Shown in pieces: positions 24,307 through 32,819 of a stretch of DNA of 64,000 nt. The notes under the pieces are model-generated. The model searched no databases and had not been told where the DNA came from. It saw only the letters and a list, made by a program, of their open reading frames with translations. Within the stretch, counting starts at the first letter, position 1; each line of letters opens with the position of its first letter. The stretch spans positions 868,001 through 932,000 of the forward strand of contig NZ_JAJVKV010000001.1 in NCBI RefSeq assembly GCF_024198175.1. Reading direction: 5' to 3'. The position numbers were made by a program, and so were the translations under genes. Source of the stretch: Pyxidicoccus xibeiensis. Its GTDB lineage: Bacteria; Myxococcota; Myxococcia; Myxococcales; Myxococcaceae.

Positions 24307-24885
24307 ATGACGTTCTTTCAGGGGGAGCGCCGGTGGATGCTGCCGGCGCGGTCCTCGGATTGGCTCATTGTCCCGGCCATCCATGACGAGGCGCGCCAAT
24401 CCCAGCGCAACCGCGTGCCCGACGTCTTCGTCACCACGTCGCTGGACGCCTGGCTGGCGACACCCGCCGCGCGCACGCTCCACGCCATGTACCAGGCACT
24501 CGGCGGAGGCCCGTCGCTGGGACTGTCCCGCCTGGAGCGCGGCCGCTACGAGCAGCGCCTCAAGCAGCGGCTCGCCGAGGCCTTCACCCGCGGCGAGCTG
24601 GTGGCCTTCGAAGTCGAGCGCCCCACGCTCGTCGCCCCGCCGTGGCCGGACACCCTCATCCCGCTGCCAGATGAGCGGCCCATCGAGGAGCCCACCTGGC
24701 TGGCAATCACTCTCAAGGATGAACAGGGCCAGCCCGTGCCCCATGCGCGCTACGTGGTGACCCTGCCCGACGGCAGCACGCGTGAGGGCGTCCTCAGCAA
24801 GAACGGCTACGCGCGCGTGGACGGAGTGAATCCCGGCAAGTGCCAGGTCTCCTTCCCCGACGTGGACAGCCAGTGCTGGAGCTGA
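24307..24885 (+). CDS. third A-type protein, complete, outside the repeat unit
   Basis: A 192-residue protein of the same length as A copies 1 and 2 but clearly diverged (MTFFQGERRWMLPARSSDW at the start; RSQRNRV-like and YEQRLKQRLAEAF segments kept; C-domain TWLAITLKDEQGQPVPHARY and LPDGSTREGVLSKNGYARVDGV). It has no B, C or D gene behind it and is followed by pepP on the other strand, 10 bases away. It may be the founding member or an orphan left by an older cassette. Function is unknown. Confidence 0.75.
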   Translation: MTFFQGERRWMLPARSSDWLIVPAIHDEARQSQRNRVPDVFVTTSLDAWLATPAARTLHAMYQALGGGPSLGLSRLERGRYEQRLKQRLAEAFTRGELVAFEVERPTLVAPPWPDTLIPLPDERPIEEPTWLAITLKDEQGQPVPHARYVVTLPDGSTREGVLSKNGYARVDGVNPGKCQVSFPDVDSQCWS

Positions 24886-24894
24886 GCGCCGGGA

Positions 24895-26274
24895 CTACGC
24901 GCGCGCCATCACGGCCTCGACGTCCGAGGCTTCCTTCGGGATGGCGGCCGTGAGCACCTCGTGGCCCGTCGCCGTGACGAGCACGTCGTCCTCGATGCGG
25001 ATGCCCCGCACGTCCGAGTAGCGCGCCAGCACCTCGCGGTTCAGCCGGTCCCCGGCCCGCGCGGTGAGCCGCGCGTCCCCCAGGATGCCGGGCACCTGGT
25101 AGAAGCCCGGCTCAATCGTCACCGCCATGCCGGGCTCCAAGTCCCGGTCCAGCCGCAGGTACCGGTGGCCGAACTCCTGGGAGCGCGTGCGGCCCGGCGC
25201 GTAGCCGGCCCTGTCTCCCAGGTCCTCCATGTCGTGCACGTCCAGCCCCATCAGGTGGCCGATGCCGTGGGGGAACAGCAGCGCGGTGACGCCGTCCACC
25301 ACCAGCTCCTCCACGTCGCCCCGGAGGATGCCCAGCGCCACCAGCCCGCGCGCCATCTCCCGGTGCGCGGTGAGGTGCACGTCGCGGTAGCGCACGCCCG
25401 GCCGCACCGCGGAGATGCTCGCCTTCTGCATGCGCAGCACCACCTCGTACAGCTCGCGCTGCGTCGTGCTGAAGCGCCCGCTCACCGGCCACGTGCGCGT
25501 CACGTCACACGCAAAGCCGCCCGGGCTCTCGCCGCCCACGTCCGCCAGCAGCAGGTCTCCCTCGCGCAGCGCGTGGTGGTACTTGAGGTTGTGCAGCACC
25601 TCGCCGTGCACCGTGACGATGGGGCAGTACGCCGGGCGCACGTCCCGCGACAGGAACTCCGCCTCCATCGCCGAGCGCACCACCGCCTCCAGCAGCCCCG
25701 GCCGCGTCGCGCGCATGCCCGCCAGGTGAGCCGGCGCCGTCACTTCCGCGGCCTTGCGCAGCTGCGCCACCGCCGCGTCGTCATGGCGCAGGCGCAGCGC
25801 CACCATCGCCTCCGCCAGCGGCTCGTCCAGCGGCAGCAGCTTCCCGGGCCGCACCTCGCGGCCGAGCAGCCCCGCCACCTCCATGCACGTCTCCAGGTCC
25901 GGCGTGGGCAGCGTCGCCACGGCGCGCCCCTTCAGCGCCGCGGGCAGCTGCGCGCGCGCGCGCACCGTGCAGCCCGTGCGCTCCGCGATTTCCGCGAAGC
26001 CGGGCACCGCGCCGTCCCACAGCGCGTCGTCGGGGCCGGGCTCGGGCAGGTACAGCGTCCAGCCCTGGCCGTCGTAGAAGCCCATGCCGTCCGGCGCCGC
26101 CAGTCCGAAGAGGTAGAGGAAGTGGCTGGACGCGCGGAAGGGGAACTGGTCCGCGGCGTAGTTGCGCGGGCGCGGGCGGCTGGACGCGAGCACGGCCGGA
26201 GTCGAGCCCAGGGCGCGCGCCAGGTGCTCACGCCGCCGCGCGAGGGCGGCGCGCTCGGAAGGGTCGGGAAGCAT
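24895..26274 (-). CDS. pepP: Xaa-Pro aminopeptidase (M24B family)
   Basis: A 459-residue cytosolic metallopeptidase that removes N-terminal residues preceding proline. The N-terminal aminopeptidase-P domain (1-170) includes FPFRASSHFLYLFGL. The pita-bread domain keeps the metal ligands: LLADVGGESPGGFACDVTRT (two Asp), HGIGHLMGLDVHDM (His), TIEPGFY (Glu) and RIEDDVLVT (Glu). Length fits bacterial PepP (about 440). It starts 17 bases after the receiver gene at 26292, so it is probably the last gene of the signalling operon, which is unusual company for a peptidase. Confidence 0.93.
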   Translation of the reverse strand: MLPDPSERAALARRREHLARALGSTPAVLASSRPRPRNYAADQFPFRASSHFLYLFGLAAPDGMGFYDGQGWTLYLPEPGPDDALWDGAVPGFAEIAERTGCTVRARAQLPAALKGRAVATLPTPDLETCMEVAGLLGREVRPGKLLPLDEPLAEAMVALRLRHDDAAVAQLRKAAEVTAPAHLAGMRATRPGLLEAVVRSAMEAEFLSRDVRPAYCPIVTVHGEVLHNLKYHHALREGDLLLADVGGESPGGFACDVTRTWPVSGRFSTTQRELYEVVLRMQKASISAVRPGVRYRDVHLTAHREMARGLVALGILRGDVEELVVDGVTALLFPHGIGHLMGLDVHDMEDLGDRAGYAPGRTRSQEFGHRYLRLDRDLEPGMAVTIEPGFYQVPGILGDARLTARAGDRLNREVLARYSDVRGIRIEDDVLVTATGHEVLTAAIPKEASDVEAVMARA

Positions 26275-26291
26275 GGATGGGGAACTCCAGC

Positions 26292-26675
26292 TCAGGCGCC
26301 CAGCGGGCGCTGGGGCAGCAGCTTGAAGAGGAAGGCCAGCAGGTCGTCGAAGTGGCCGCCCTTGTGGAACACCGCGTCCACCGGCATGTCTATCTTCCCG
26401 TCGTGGCCGGTGACGAAGACCACCTTCGTGCGCGGCATGTGGTGGCGCACCAGCGGAATCAGCCCGGTGCCGAAGCCGTCCCCCAGGCTCTGGTCCAGCA
26501 GCACCGCGTCATAGGCGCGGGGGCGCGTCAGGAGATTCGCGGCCTCCGAATAGGAGCCGGCCGTGACGACCGCGAAGCCCGCGTCCTCCAGCAGCGCCGC
26601 GAGCGTCATCCGGTTGGACGGGTCGTCCTCCACCAGCAGGAGGCAGCGCCCGAAGGTCCAGCTCGTCTCCATCAC
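26292..26675 (-). CDS. single-domain response regulator (receiver only)
   Basis: A 127-residue CheY-like receiver. The acidic pair is in LLLVEDDPSN (about residue 16-17), the phosphoacceptor Asp in AVLLDQSLGDG (about 61), the conserved Thr/Ser region in VVFVTGHDG and the Lys in VFHKGGHFDD (about 106). There is no output domain. Its ATG overlaps the stop of the kinase at 26672 (ATGA), so the two are translationally coupled and the kinase is its likely phosphodonor. Confidence 0.9.
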   Translation of the reverse strand: MMETSWTFGRCLLLVEDDPSNRMTLAALLEDAGFAVVTAGSYSEAANLLTRPRAYDAVLLDQSLGDGFGTGLIPLVRHHMPRTKVVFVTGHDGKIDMPVDAVFHKGGHFDDLLAFLFKLLPQRPLGA

Positions 26676-27415
26676 TTGCTCCCCTGATTCAGGTCGCGGC
26701 CCACCGGCCGCGAGCCGGCCCCCACATCAGGCCCTGTGAAGAGGACTTCCACGAACGTGCCCGCCGAGGGGCCCGCACCCAGCTCCACCTTCCAGCCGTG
26801 CCGCATCGCCATCCGGTGGACGATGCTCAACCCCATTCCGGCGTGGCCAGGCCGCGTCGTGAAGAAGGGCTCGAAGGCCCGCGAGTACGCCTCCGCCGCC
26901 AGCCCCTCGCCCGTGTCCTCCACCCGCAACCCCACGCCACCTTCTTCTTCTTCATCCCACGTGCGCACGGTGAGCGTCCCGCCGCGCGGCATGGCCTCCA
27001 CCGCGTTCTCCACCAGGCAGCTCACCAGCACCGCCAGGTCCTCCACGTCCAGCTCCACCTCGCCCGTGTCCTTGAGCTCGCGCACCACCTGCACGTCGTC
27101 GGGCAGGCCCGCCTGGGACAGCGCCCGCTCCACGCCCGCATGGGGGTGGCACCGGGGCCGGGGGCCCGCCGCCGTCTGCGGCGCGCGCTTGGACAGCAGC
27201 TCCTCCGCGGCGGCCAGCTCCTTCTCGATGAGCTCGAAGAAGGTCGCGACGCGGGGGTCCGTCGTCCACGTCTCCGTCTTCTTCATCTGCCGCATCAGGT
27301 AGAAGGACGCATTCCGGATGCTCGCGAGCTTGTTGCGCAGGTCATGCCGCAGCGTCGACGACACCACATCCGCCACCGCCGCCCGCTCTCGCGCCTGCAG
27401 GTCTCCGCGCCCCAT
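26672..27415 (-). CDS. soluble histidine kinase without sensor domain
   Basis: A 247-residue kinase. The dimerisation helix carries the phosphoacceptor His in TLRHDLRNKLASIRNA near residue 24. The ATP-binding domain holds the N box VENAVEAMPRGG, the G1 box VEDTGEGL and the G2 box GHAGMGLSIVHRMA. There is no PAS, HAMP or membrane segment, so its input must come from a partner, most simply the two-receiver protein encoded just upstream. It begins three bases after that gene's stop. Confidence 0.9.
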   Translation of the reverse strand: MGRGDLQARERAAVADVVSSTLRHDLRNKLASIRNASFYLMRQMKKTETWTTDPRVATFFELIEKELAAAEELLSKRAPQTAAGPRPRCHPHAGVERALSQAGLPDDVQVVRELKDTGEVELDVEDLAVLVSCLVENAVEAMPRGGTLTVRTWDEEEEGGVGLRVEDTGEGLAAEAYSRAFEPFFTTRPGHAGMGLSIVHRMAMRHGWKVELGAGPSAGTFVEVLFTGPDVGAGSRPVGRDLNQGSK

Positions 27416-27418
27416 CCG

Positions 27419-28183
27419 TCAGTTCCTCGCGCCGTAGGGCCCCTGCGGTCGACCGCGCACCCGGGCAATGGCCTGCACCAGCTCCCGCAGCGGTACCGGC
27501 TTCGTCATGCACACCACGGCGCCCTGCGCCGCCACCCGCCGCAGCATCTCCGGCACCACGTGCCCGGACACGGCGATGACGGCCACGGACAGGTCCGCCT
27601 CACGCACCTTCGTCACCAGCTCCGGCCCGCTCATCTCCGGCATCACCAGGTCCAGCACGCACACGTCGAAGGCGCCGGAGCGAAGGGACGCCAGGGCCTC
27701 CTCGCCGCTGTACACGGCCCGGGCCCGCAGCCCCACCGTGCTCAGCGCGCGCACCATGCCCCGGGCCACCTGCTCCGTGTCGTCCACCACCAGCACCTGG
27801 GGTGCGCGCACCGCGCGCAGCACCGTGTCCAGCGCGTGCGCCACGTCGAAGGGCTTGGGCAGCACGGTGAAGGCGCCTTCTGCCAGCGCGTCGTCCACCA
27901 GCTCTTCCGCGGTGAAGGCCGTCATCAGCACCACCGGCATGTCGGGGCGCTCCTGCTTGATGCGGCGCAGCAGCTCCACGCCATGCAGGCCCGGCATGCG
28001 GATGTCCGTCAGGACCACATCCACGGGCTGCTCGTTCAGCACCCGCAGCGCGTCCTCGCCCGAGGAGGCCTCGAGCACGGTGTGGCCTTCCAGCTCCAGG
28101 TTCGCCGCGAGGGTGATGCGAAGCGACTCCTCGTCGTCGACCAACAGGATGCGAGCGGGGCCCACTGCCACTTCCTCCATCAC
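27419..28183 (-). CDS. double-receiver response regulator
   Basis: A 254-residue protein made of two tandem receivers. The first (about 8-125) has RILLVDDEESLR, the phosphoacceptor in VVLTDIRMPGLHG and Lys in TVLPKPFD. The second (about 130-248) has QVLVVDDTEQ, CVLDLVMPEMSG and VCMTKPVPLREL. No DNA-binding or enzymatic output is present, so it works as a phosphate relay or protein-binding switch. Its ATG overlaps the stop of the membrane kinase at 28180 (ATGA), marking the kinase as the probable phosphodonor. Confidence 0.9.
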   Translation of the reverse strand: MMEEVAVGPARILLVDDEESLRITLAANLELEGHTVLEASSGEDALRVLNEQPVDVVLTDIRMPGLHGVELLRRIKQERPDMPVVLMTAFTAEELVDDALAEGAFTVLPKPFDVAHALDTVLRAVRAPQVLVVDDTEQVARGMVRALSTVGLRARAVYSGEEALASLRSGAFDVCVLDLVMPEMSGPELVTKVREADLSVAVIAVSGHVVPEMLRRVAAQGAVVCMTKPVPLRELVQAIARVRGRPQGPYGARN

Positions 28184-29607
28184 GCGGCCTGTGCCGCCGC
28201 GGACAAGGGGAGCTCGATGATGAACTCGCTGCCCCGACCCGCTTCGCTGCGCACAGAGATTGTGCCCCCGTGACGTTGCACCATGTTGGCGACAATCGCC
28301 AGTCCCAAGCCGGTTCCCCGCGTCTTGGTGGTGAACAGGGGCTCGAAAATCTTCGGAAGCACGTCCGGGGGGATGCCCGAACCGTCGTCCACCACCCGGA
28401 CGAGCCAGGGCTTCGACTCGCCTCCTTCCGCCAGCACTGAAACCTCCCCGTTCCGGCCCGGAGGCATGGCCTCCACGGCGTTCTGGACGAGGTTCACCAG
28501 GACCTGCCGGAACTGCTCCTTGTCCAGGTTGGGGACGGGCAGCGACTCGGGGACGCCGTTGATGATGCGCACCCCCTCCCGCTGGGGAACGACGCTGAGC
28601 GCCTCGTCCACCAGCGGCCGCAGCGGGCAGGGCTGGAGGGCGGGGGGGCGCTCGCGGGCGAAGTCGAGCAGGTCGGAGATGATCTTCGCGCAGGCGTTGA
28701 GCTCGCGCTCCATGACGCCCAGGAACTGGGGGACGCGGGGATCATCCGCCGCGCCAGCCGGGTCCCGGGTCAGCTTCCGTGACAGGTAGGCGTGCGCGTT
28801 GCGGACGGCACCCAGGGGGTTGCGCAGCTCGTGGCCCACGCTGGCGGCGAGCTGGCCCACGGCCGCCAGCTTCTCCACCCGGATGAGGTGCTCCTGGAAG
28901 CCGCTCAGCTCCTTCAGCGCCCGGTCCAGCTCGCGGGCCTTGGCGCCCTCGCGCTCACGGGCCAGCTCCAGCTCCGCGCGGCGCGACGCCACCTCGCGCA
29001 GCTCGTGCATCATCCCCCGGAAGGCGAAGAGCAGCAGCAGCACGAAGGTGCCAATCCAGAAGCCGTGCTCCAGCAGGCGCCACCACTCCGGCTGGGCCAC
29101 GCCGTAGATGGACTCCGGCCAGATGCGGCCGCGCAGGAGGTGGTCCGCGGCGAGGGTGAAGCTCGCGGACGCCAGCACCCACGGGTCCCGGTACATGGCG
29201 AGAATCGCCATGGAGACGAGCACGTGGAAGTGCGTCTCGATGCGGCCACCCGTCAGGTGGACCAGCAGCGCGGACCAGAGCACCTGCGACACCGCGATGA
29301 CGTGACGAGTGACCACCGCGCCGGGGCGCCAGCGCGCCAGCGCCACGGGGAGGACACAGAGGGCCCCACCCACGAGGAGGGCGGTGGGGACGAAGGGGGC
29401 GTGGGCGGCGCTCGGCCTTCCGTGCCAGCCGTGGGGCGACCAGAACCACGCCAGGACGATGGCGAAGACCCACTGCCCCAGCATGCCGCACGCGAGCAGC
29501 CGGTCCATGCGGCAGTGCACCCGTGCCAGGTGCTCCCGCAGCAGCAGCTCCGAGCGCTCGAGCAGCGGCGACGTGCGGCCTTCTTCCTCCACCTGCGATT
29601 GAGTCAT
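28180..29607 (-). CDS. membrane-bound sensor histidine kinase
   Basis: A 475-residue kinase. The N-terminal 210 residues hold about six hydrophobic helices with short loops, including GGRIETHFHVLVSMAILAMY, a membrane sensor region of a type often found in myxobacterial kinases. A coiled segment (ASRRAELELAREREGAKARELD) leads to the His box SVGHELRNPLGAVRNAHAYL. The catalytic domain has LVNLVQNAVEAMPPG, VDDGSGIPPDVLPKIFEPLF and TKTRGTGLGLAIV. It is the first gene of the operon that runs through the double receiver, the soluble kinase, the single receiver and pepP. The stimulus is unknown. Confidence 0.9.
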   Translation of the reverse strand: MTQSQVEEEGRTSPLLERSELLLREHLARVHCRMDRLLACGMLGQWVFAIVLAWFWSPHGWHGRPSAAHAPFVPTALLVGGALCVLPVALARWRPGAVVTRHVIAVSQVLWSALLVHLTGGRIETHFHVLVSMAILAMYRDPWVLASASFTLAADHLLRGRIWPESIYGVAQPEWWRLLEHGFWIGTFVLLLLFAFRGMMHELREVASRRAELELAREREGAKARELDRALKELSGFQEHLIRVEKLAAVGQLAASVGHELRNPLGAVRNAHAYLSRKLTRDPAGAADDPRVPQFLGVMERELNACAKIISDLLDFARERPPALQPCPLRPLVDEALSVVPQREGVRIINGVPESLPVPNLDKEQFRQVLVNLVQNAVEAMPPGRNGEVSVLAEGGESKPWLVRVVDDGSGIPPDVLPKIFEPLFTTKTRGTGLGLAIVANMVQRHGGTISVRSEAGRGSEFIIELPLSAAAQAA

Positions 29608-29824
29608 GGGATGCCTCCCGCCCGGAGTCCGAGCGGGTCCCTCCACAACGCACAACGCGTGTCAGCGCGTCCAGGTGCACCGGCCCGCGCGGCGCCATCA
29701 TGCCCCCATGCCTCCACGGCGTGCCGTGCCGGGGGGATGCCTGCCTGCTCCCGTGCCAGGAGTCCAACACCTGGGAGGGTGGCGAGGCCCTGCCCGGCGG
29801 ACTTCCCGAGGCGGGGAGGCGGTC

Positions 29825-30262
29825 TCACCGAGCGCCTCGCTTGCGCTCCGCCAGGCCGGAGGTGATGAGGTTCATCTCGCGCTTGAGGCGTGAGGCCTCC
29901 GCCGCGCGGCGGATCATCGAGATGAGGTCCTGCGGCTGATAGGGCTTGAGGACCAGGTAGAAGAGCGTCTGGGCCTGCTGCTGGTCCTTACGGTCCAGGT
30001 ACTCGCGGTAGCCGGTGACGAGCACGCCGGCGAGGTGCGGGTGCAGCACCGTCGCCTCGCGCAGCAGCTCGATGCCGTTCTTGCCCGGCATGTGGAAGTC
30101 GGTGCAGACGACGTCGAAGTGCTGGTGGGCCAGCATCCGCAGCGCGGCGCCCGCATCACGAGCGGTGTGGACCGAGAAGTCTTCGGAAAGCACGGCCGCG
30201 GTGGTGACGAGGACAGGCTCCTCGTCGTCCACCAGCAGCACCTGGAGGCGCTGGGCATTCAT
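29825..30262 (-). CDS. receiver-domain response regulator
   Basis: A 145-residue protein with one receiver: LQVLLVDDEEPVLV at the N-terminus, the phosphoacceptor in VVCTDFHMPGKNG, the conserved small residue in VLVTGYREYL and Lys in LVLKPYQPQDL. A 25-residue helical basic tail (RRAAEASRLKREMNL) follows; it is too short for a DNA-binding domain. The start at 30262 is used because a signal-free, domain-complete protein begins there. It lies 217 bases upstream of the kinase operon on the same strand and may have its own promoter. Confidence 0.85.
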   Translation of the reverse strand: MNAQRLQVLLVDDEEPVLVTTAAVLSEDFSVHTARDAGAALRMLAHQHFDVVCTDFHMPGKNGIELLREATVLHPHLAGVLVTGYREYLDRKDQQQAQTLFYLVLKPYQPQDLISMIRRAAEASRLKREMNLITSGLAERKRGAR

Positions 30263-30390
30263 GGCGTGGGAAGACGCACGATAGCGCCCGCGGGCCACAC
30301 TCCGTCAGGGGGTGGGCACCGATTGTTGGGCCCATGGCTGCCCCCCTGCTCACGGGTGCCGGATATGGGCACCTCTCCCTACACGGAGCT

Positions 30391-30729
30391 TCAGTTTCCG
30401 TGGTGCGCGTGCAGCGCCTCCGCGTAGTGCTGGAGCTGACGCCGTGCGGCGTCGAACGCGTCCGTCACCGCCTGGTAGGCGTCCTCGTGTCCGGGGCGGG
30501 CCTCGGGGTCCCTGGCCGCCACGATGTTCCTTCCTGGCACGCTCAGGTCCACGCGCACGTGGAAGTGCTTGCCGTGCTGCTTGTGCCGGTGCGGCTCCTC
30601 CACCACCACGTGGCACCCGACGATTCCGTCGAAGAACTGCTCCAGCTTCTCGGCGTGGTCGCGGATGTGCTCGTTCAGGGCTTCACTGGTCTCCATGCCC
30701 CGATAGGTGATCTGCAGCGCTCGCTTCAT
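30391..30729 (-). CDS. hpf: ribosome hibernation-promoting factor, short HPF/RaiA type
   Basis: A 112-residue protein. MKRALQITYRGMETSEALNE opens the family fold; the basic RNA-binding features follow in EEPHRHKQHGKHFHVRVDL and the final acidic-to-basic helix AVTDAFDAARRQLQHYAEAL. The length fits the short form that stabilises 100S or inactive 70S ribosomes in stationary phase. The start at 30729 is chosen because the frame upstream is an unconserved Pro/Arg-rich extension. It lies alone between the receiver gene and a membrane protein. In myxobacteria such factors would be expected to act in starvation. Confidence 0.9.
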   Translation of the reverse strand: MKRALQITYRGMETSEALNEHIRDHAEKLEQFFDGIVGCHVVVEEPHRHKQHGKHFHVRVDLSVPGRNIVAARDPEARPGHEDAYQAVTDAFDAARRQLQHYAEALHAHHGN

Positions 30730-30910
30730 CGTCGGCCTCGGGTCGTGCCCCGCTTGGGGCTTCGGGTTGCACCCCTTCCCATTGCATGGACCCGGCCAGC
30801 GCCAACTCCGCGGAACTCCGACGCACGGCGCTCCCCACCCCGCGAGTTTTGCGGCGAAAAGGGGGCAGGGGCGCAGCGGATGCGGGGCCCAATGCCCCGG
30901 CGGCCTTCCT

Positions 30911-31534
30911 TCAGCTCGGTGCGGGGATGGGGGCGCGGCCCGGCTCCACGGCTTCACCCGCGGCGCTGGGGAACTGCACCCCCTCCTCACGGTCGGCATG
31001 CGCCTTCATCGCCCGTTCCTCCGCGCGGGCGCGGTGCAGTCCCGAGCCGAGCCACTCATAGGCCCGGTGCAGGAAGGACGACGCGGCGGACAGGGCGAAC
31101 ACCGTGCCCAGCCACCGCGCCTGGCGCGGCGCCACGGCATGCGCGGCCATGAAGCCCGCGGCCACCCACGGGCCCAGGCAGAAGGGACAGCCCAACAGCT
31201 GCCCCAGCGCCTTCTGCATCCCCGTGCCGCGTGAGGTCTCCTCCACCTCACCCGCCGTCGAGTCCTCCTGGAAGCGGACGAACGGCGCGCGCAGGACGCT
31301 CGTCACCCGGTCCTTTCCCAGCAGCCGAGTCAGCGAGTGCGTGGCCACGCCGTACAGCGCGACGTCGCCCAGGTCCCACCGCTCCGGCAGGCGCGGGCGC
31401 CGGCCTCGCGCGGTCCACCCGAGGAAGCCCGCCACGGACACGCCGTAGGCGCTCATGAGCACCGCGTAGGAGCCCAGGGGGTGATGCGCTTCGTCATATC
31501 CGGCGAACAGGCCGGTCTCCTGCGGAGCCTTCAT
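30911..31534 (-). CDS. DUF1360-family membrane protein
   Basis: A 207-residue protein. The start at 31534 (MKAPQETG) is chosen because the upstream extension is unconserved. Hydrophobic helices lie at about 20-40, 52-75 and 115-150. The DLGDVALYGVATHSLTRLLGKDRVTSVLRAPF region and the LLGCPFCLGPW motif with paired cysteines are the marks of DUF1360, a family known from spore-formers such as Bacillus. Its biochemical role is not established. The C-terminal 45 residues are polar and unconserved. Sporulation relevance in myxobacteria is only a suggestion. Confidence 0.82.
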   Translation of the reverse strand: MKAPQETGLFAGYDEAHHPLGSYAVLMSAYGVSVAGFLGWTARGRRPRLPERWDLGDVALYGVATHSLTRLLGKDRVTSVLRAPFVRFQEDSTAGEVEETSRGTGMQKALGQLLGCPFCLGPWVAAGFMAAHAVAPRQARWLGTVFALSAASSFLHRAYEWLGSGLHRARAEERAMKAHADREEGVQFPSAAGEAVEPGRAPIPAPS

Positions 31535-31663
31535 GGGACGGGTCGCCTCCGAGTGGTCTCCCAAGACTGCGCATCCCACCAGGCGAGCCCAAGCGCGGGC
31601 GAGCGGACAGCCAGGCACTCGTCCCGCGCGCCCCTCTTGAGAAGCACTCGGTCCGCGCCCTGC

Positions 31664-32671
31664 TCAGCCCTCCGCGTCCACGTCGAGCACCGCGGCGCCG
31701 CGCACGTGGCCCTCTCGCAGGGCCGCCAGGGCCTCGTTGGCGGCGGACAGCGGAAACACCTGCACCTCGGTGCGCACCGGCACGCTGGGCGCGAGCGCGA
31801 GGAAGTCCAGCGCGTCCGCGCGCGTGAGGTTGGCCACCGAGCGCACCACCCGCTCCTCCCAGAGGAGCGAATACGGAAACGCGGGGATGTCACTCATGTG
31901 GATGCCGCCGCACACCACCACGCCGCCCCGGTCCACGGCGCGCAGCGCGGCGGGCACCAGCGCGCCCACGGGAGCGAAGAGGATGGCCGCGTCCAGCGGC
32001 TCCGGCGGCAGCATGTCCGAGCCTCCCGCCCACTCCGCGCCCAGCTCCCTCGCGAACCGCTGGACCCGGTCATCGCCAGGATGCGTGAAGGCGAAGACGC
32101 GCCGCTTCCGGTAGCGCGCCACCTGCGTCACCAGGTGCGCCGCGGCACCGAAGCCGTACAGGCCCAGCCGCTCGGCCTCGCCCGCGAGGCGCAGGCTCCG
32201 GAAGCCGATGAGCCCCGCGCACAGCAGCGGCGCGGCCTGGACGTCGGAGTAGCCGGAGGGAAGGGGGAAGCAGAAGCGCTGGTGCGCCACCATGAACTCG
32301 GCATAGCCGCCGTCCACGTGGTAGCCGGTGAAGCGCGCCTGGTCGCACAGGTTCTCCCGCCCGGCGACGCAGAAGCGGCACTGGCCACAGCTCCAGCCGA
32401 GCCATGGCACTCCCACCCGCGTGCCCACGGAGAAGGCCGTCACGCCCTCCCCCGCGGCCACCACCGTGGCGACGACTTCGTGGCCCAGCACCAGCGGGAG
32501 CTTCGGGTGGCGCAGCTCCCCGTCCACCACGTGCAGGTCCGTGCGGCACACGGCACAGGCCCGCACCCGCAGCAGCAGCTCCTCGGGGCCCGGGCTCGGG
32601 AGGGACAGCCGCTCCTCTCGCAGTGGCTGCCCGGGTGCTCGCAGCACCATCGCCCGCATGGTCGCGTCCAC
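31664..32671 (-). CDS. zinc-dependent alcohol dehydrogenase
   Basis: A 335-residue medium-chain dehydrogenase. The catalytic zinc site is shown by VCRTDLHVVDG (Cys near 38) and LGHEVVATVVAAG (His/Glu near 63). The structural zinc lobe has four Cys in WSCGQCRFCVAGRENLC. The nucleotide domain opens at GLYGFGAAAHLVTQVARYRK; this lacks the perfect GxGxxG but keeps the Gly-rich turn. It oxidises or reduces a primary alcohol/aldehyde with NAD(P). The family resembles AdhA/AdhP-type enzymes. It is monocistronic and faces a 148-base spacer. Confidence 0.93.
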   Translation of the reverse strand: MDATMRAMVLRAPGQPLREERLSLPSPGPEELLLRVRACAVCRTDLHVVDGELRHPKLPLVLGHEVVATVVAAGEGVTAFSVGTRVGVPWLGWSCGQCRFCVAGRENLCDQARFTGYHVDGGYAEFMVAHQRFCFPLPSGYSDVQAAPLLCAGLIGFRSLRLAGEAERLGLYGFGAAAHLVTQVARYRKRRVFAFTHPGDDRVQRFARELGAEWAGGSDMLPPEPLDAAILFAPVGALVPAALRAVDRGGVVVCGGIHMSDIPAFPYSLLWEERVVRSVANLTRADALDFLALAPSVPVRTEVQVFPLSAANEALAALREGHVRGAAVLDVDAEG

Positions 32672-32819
32672 GGTGGCTCCCTGGCGCCTCGCGCTCGCGG
32701 GCGCTCACGGGAGAACATGGGGACGGCCGGGGCCTCCGGGGCAACCGCCCTCTCGTACCGGGCGAACGGGCGAAGGAGGGCACCGCCTGGAAGCGGGCCC
32801 TCCCGCCTGGGAAGTCACC

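Larger units (their letters stand above)
14039..24366 (+). repeat. tandem duplication of a four-gene cassette (copy 1 14039-19500, copy 2 19501-24366)
   Basis: The order A (small protein), B (LysM/peptidoglycan binding), C (about 800 residues) and convergent D (exported glycan-binding-like) occurs twice in direct orientation. Copy 1 is 5462 bases and copy 2 is 4866; the shortening is mostly a 513-base deletion in B. The left edge is marked by AAAGAG at 14039 and 19501. The right edge is marked by the first 60 bases of a third A gene, complete at 24307 and truncated at 19441-19500. Flanks are nearly identical, while a central block of about 2.3 kb differs. No transposase or long terminal repeat is present, so unequal recombination is more likely than transposition. 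Confidence 0.9.

Noticed and set aside
14039..24366. Insertion sequence or composite transposon as cause of the cassette duplication
   Set aside because: No transposase, no terminal inverted repeats and no target-site duplication at either edge; the junction fits simple tandem duplication.
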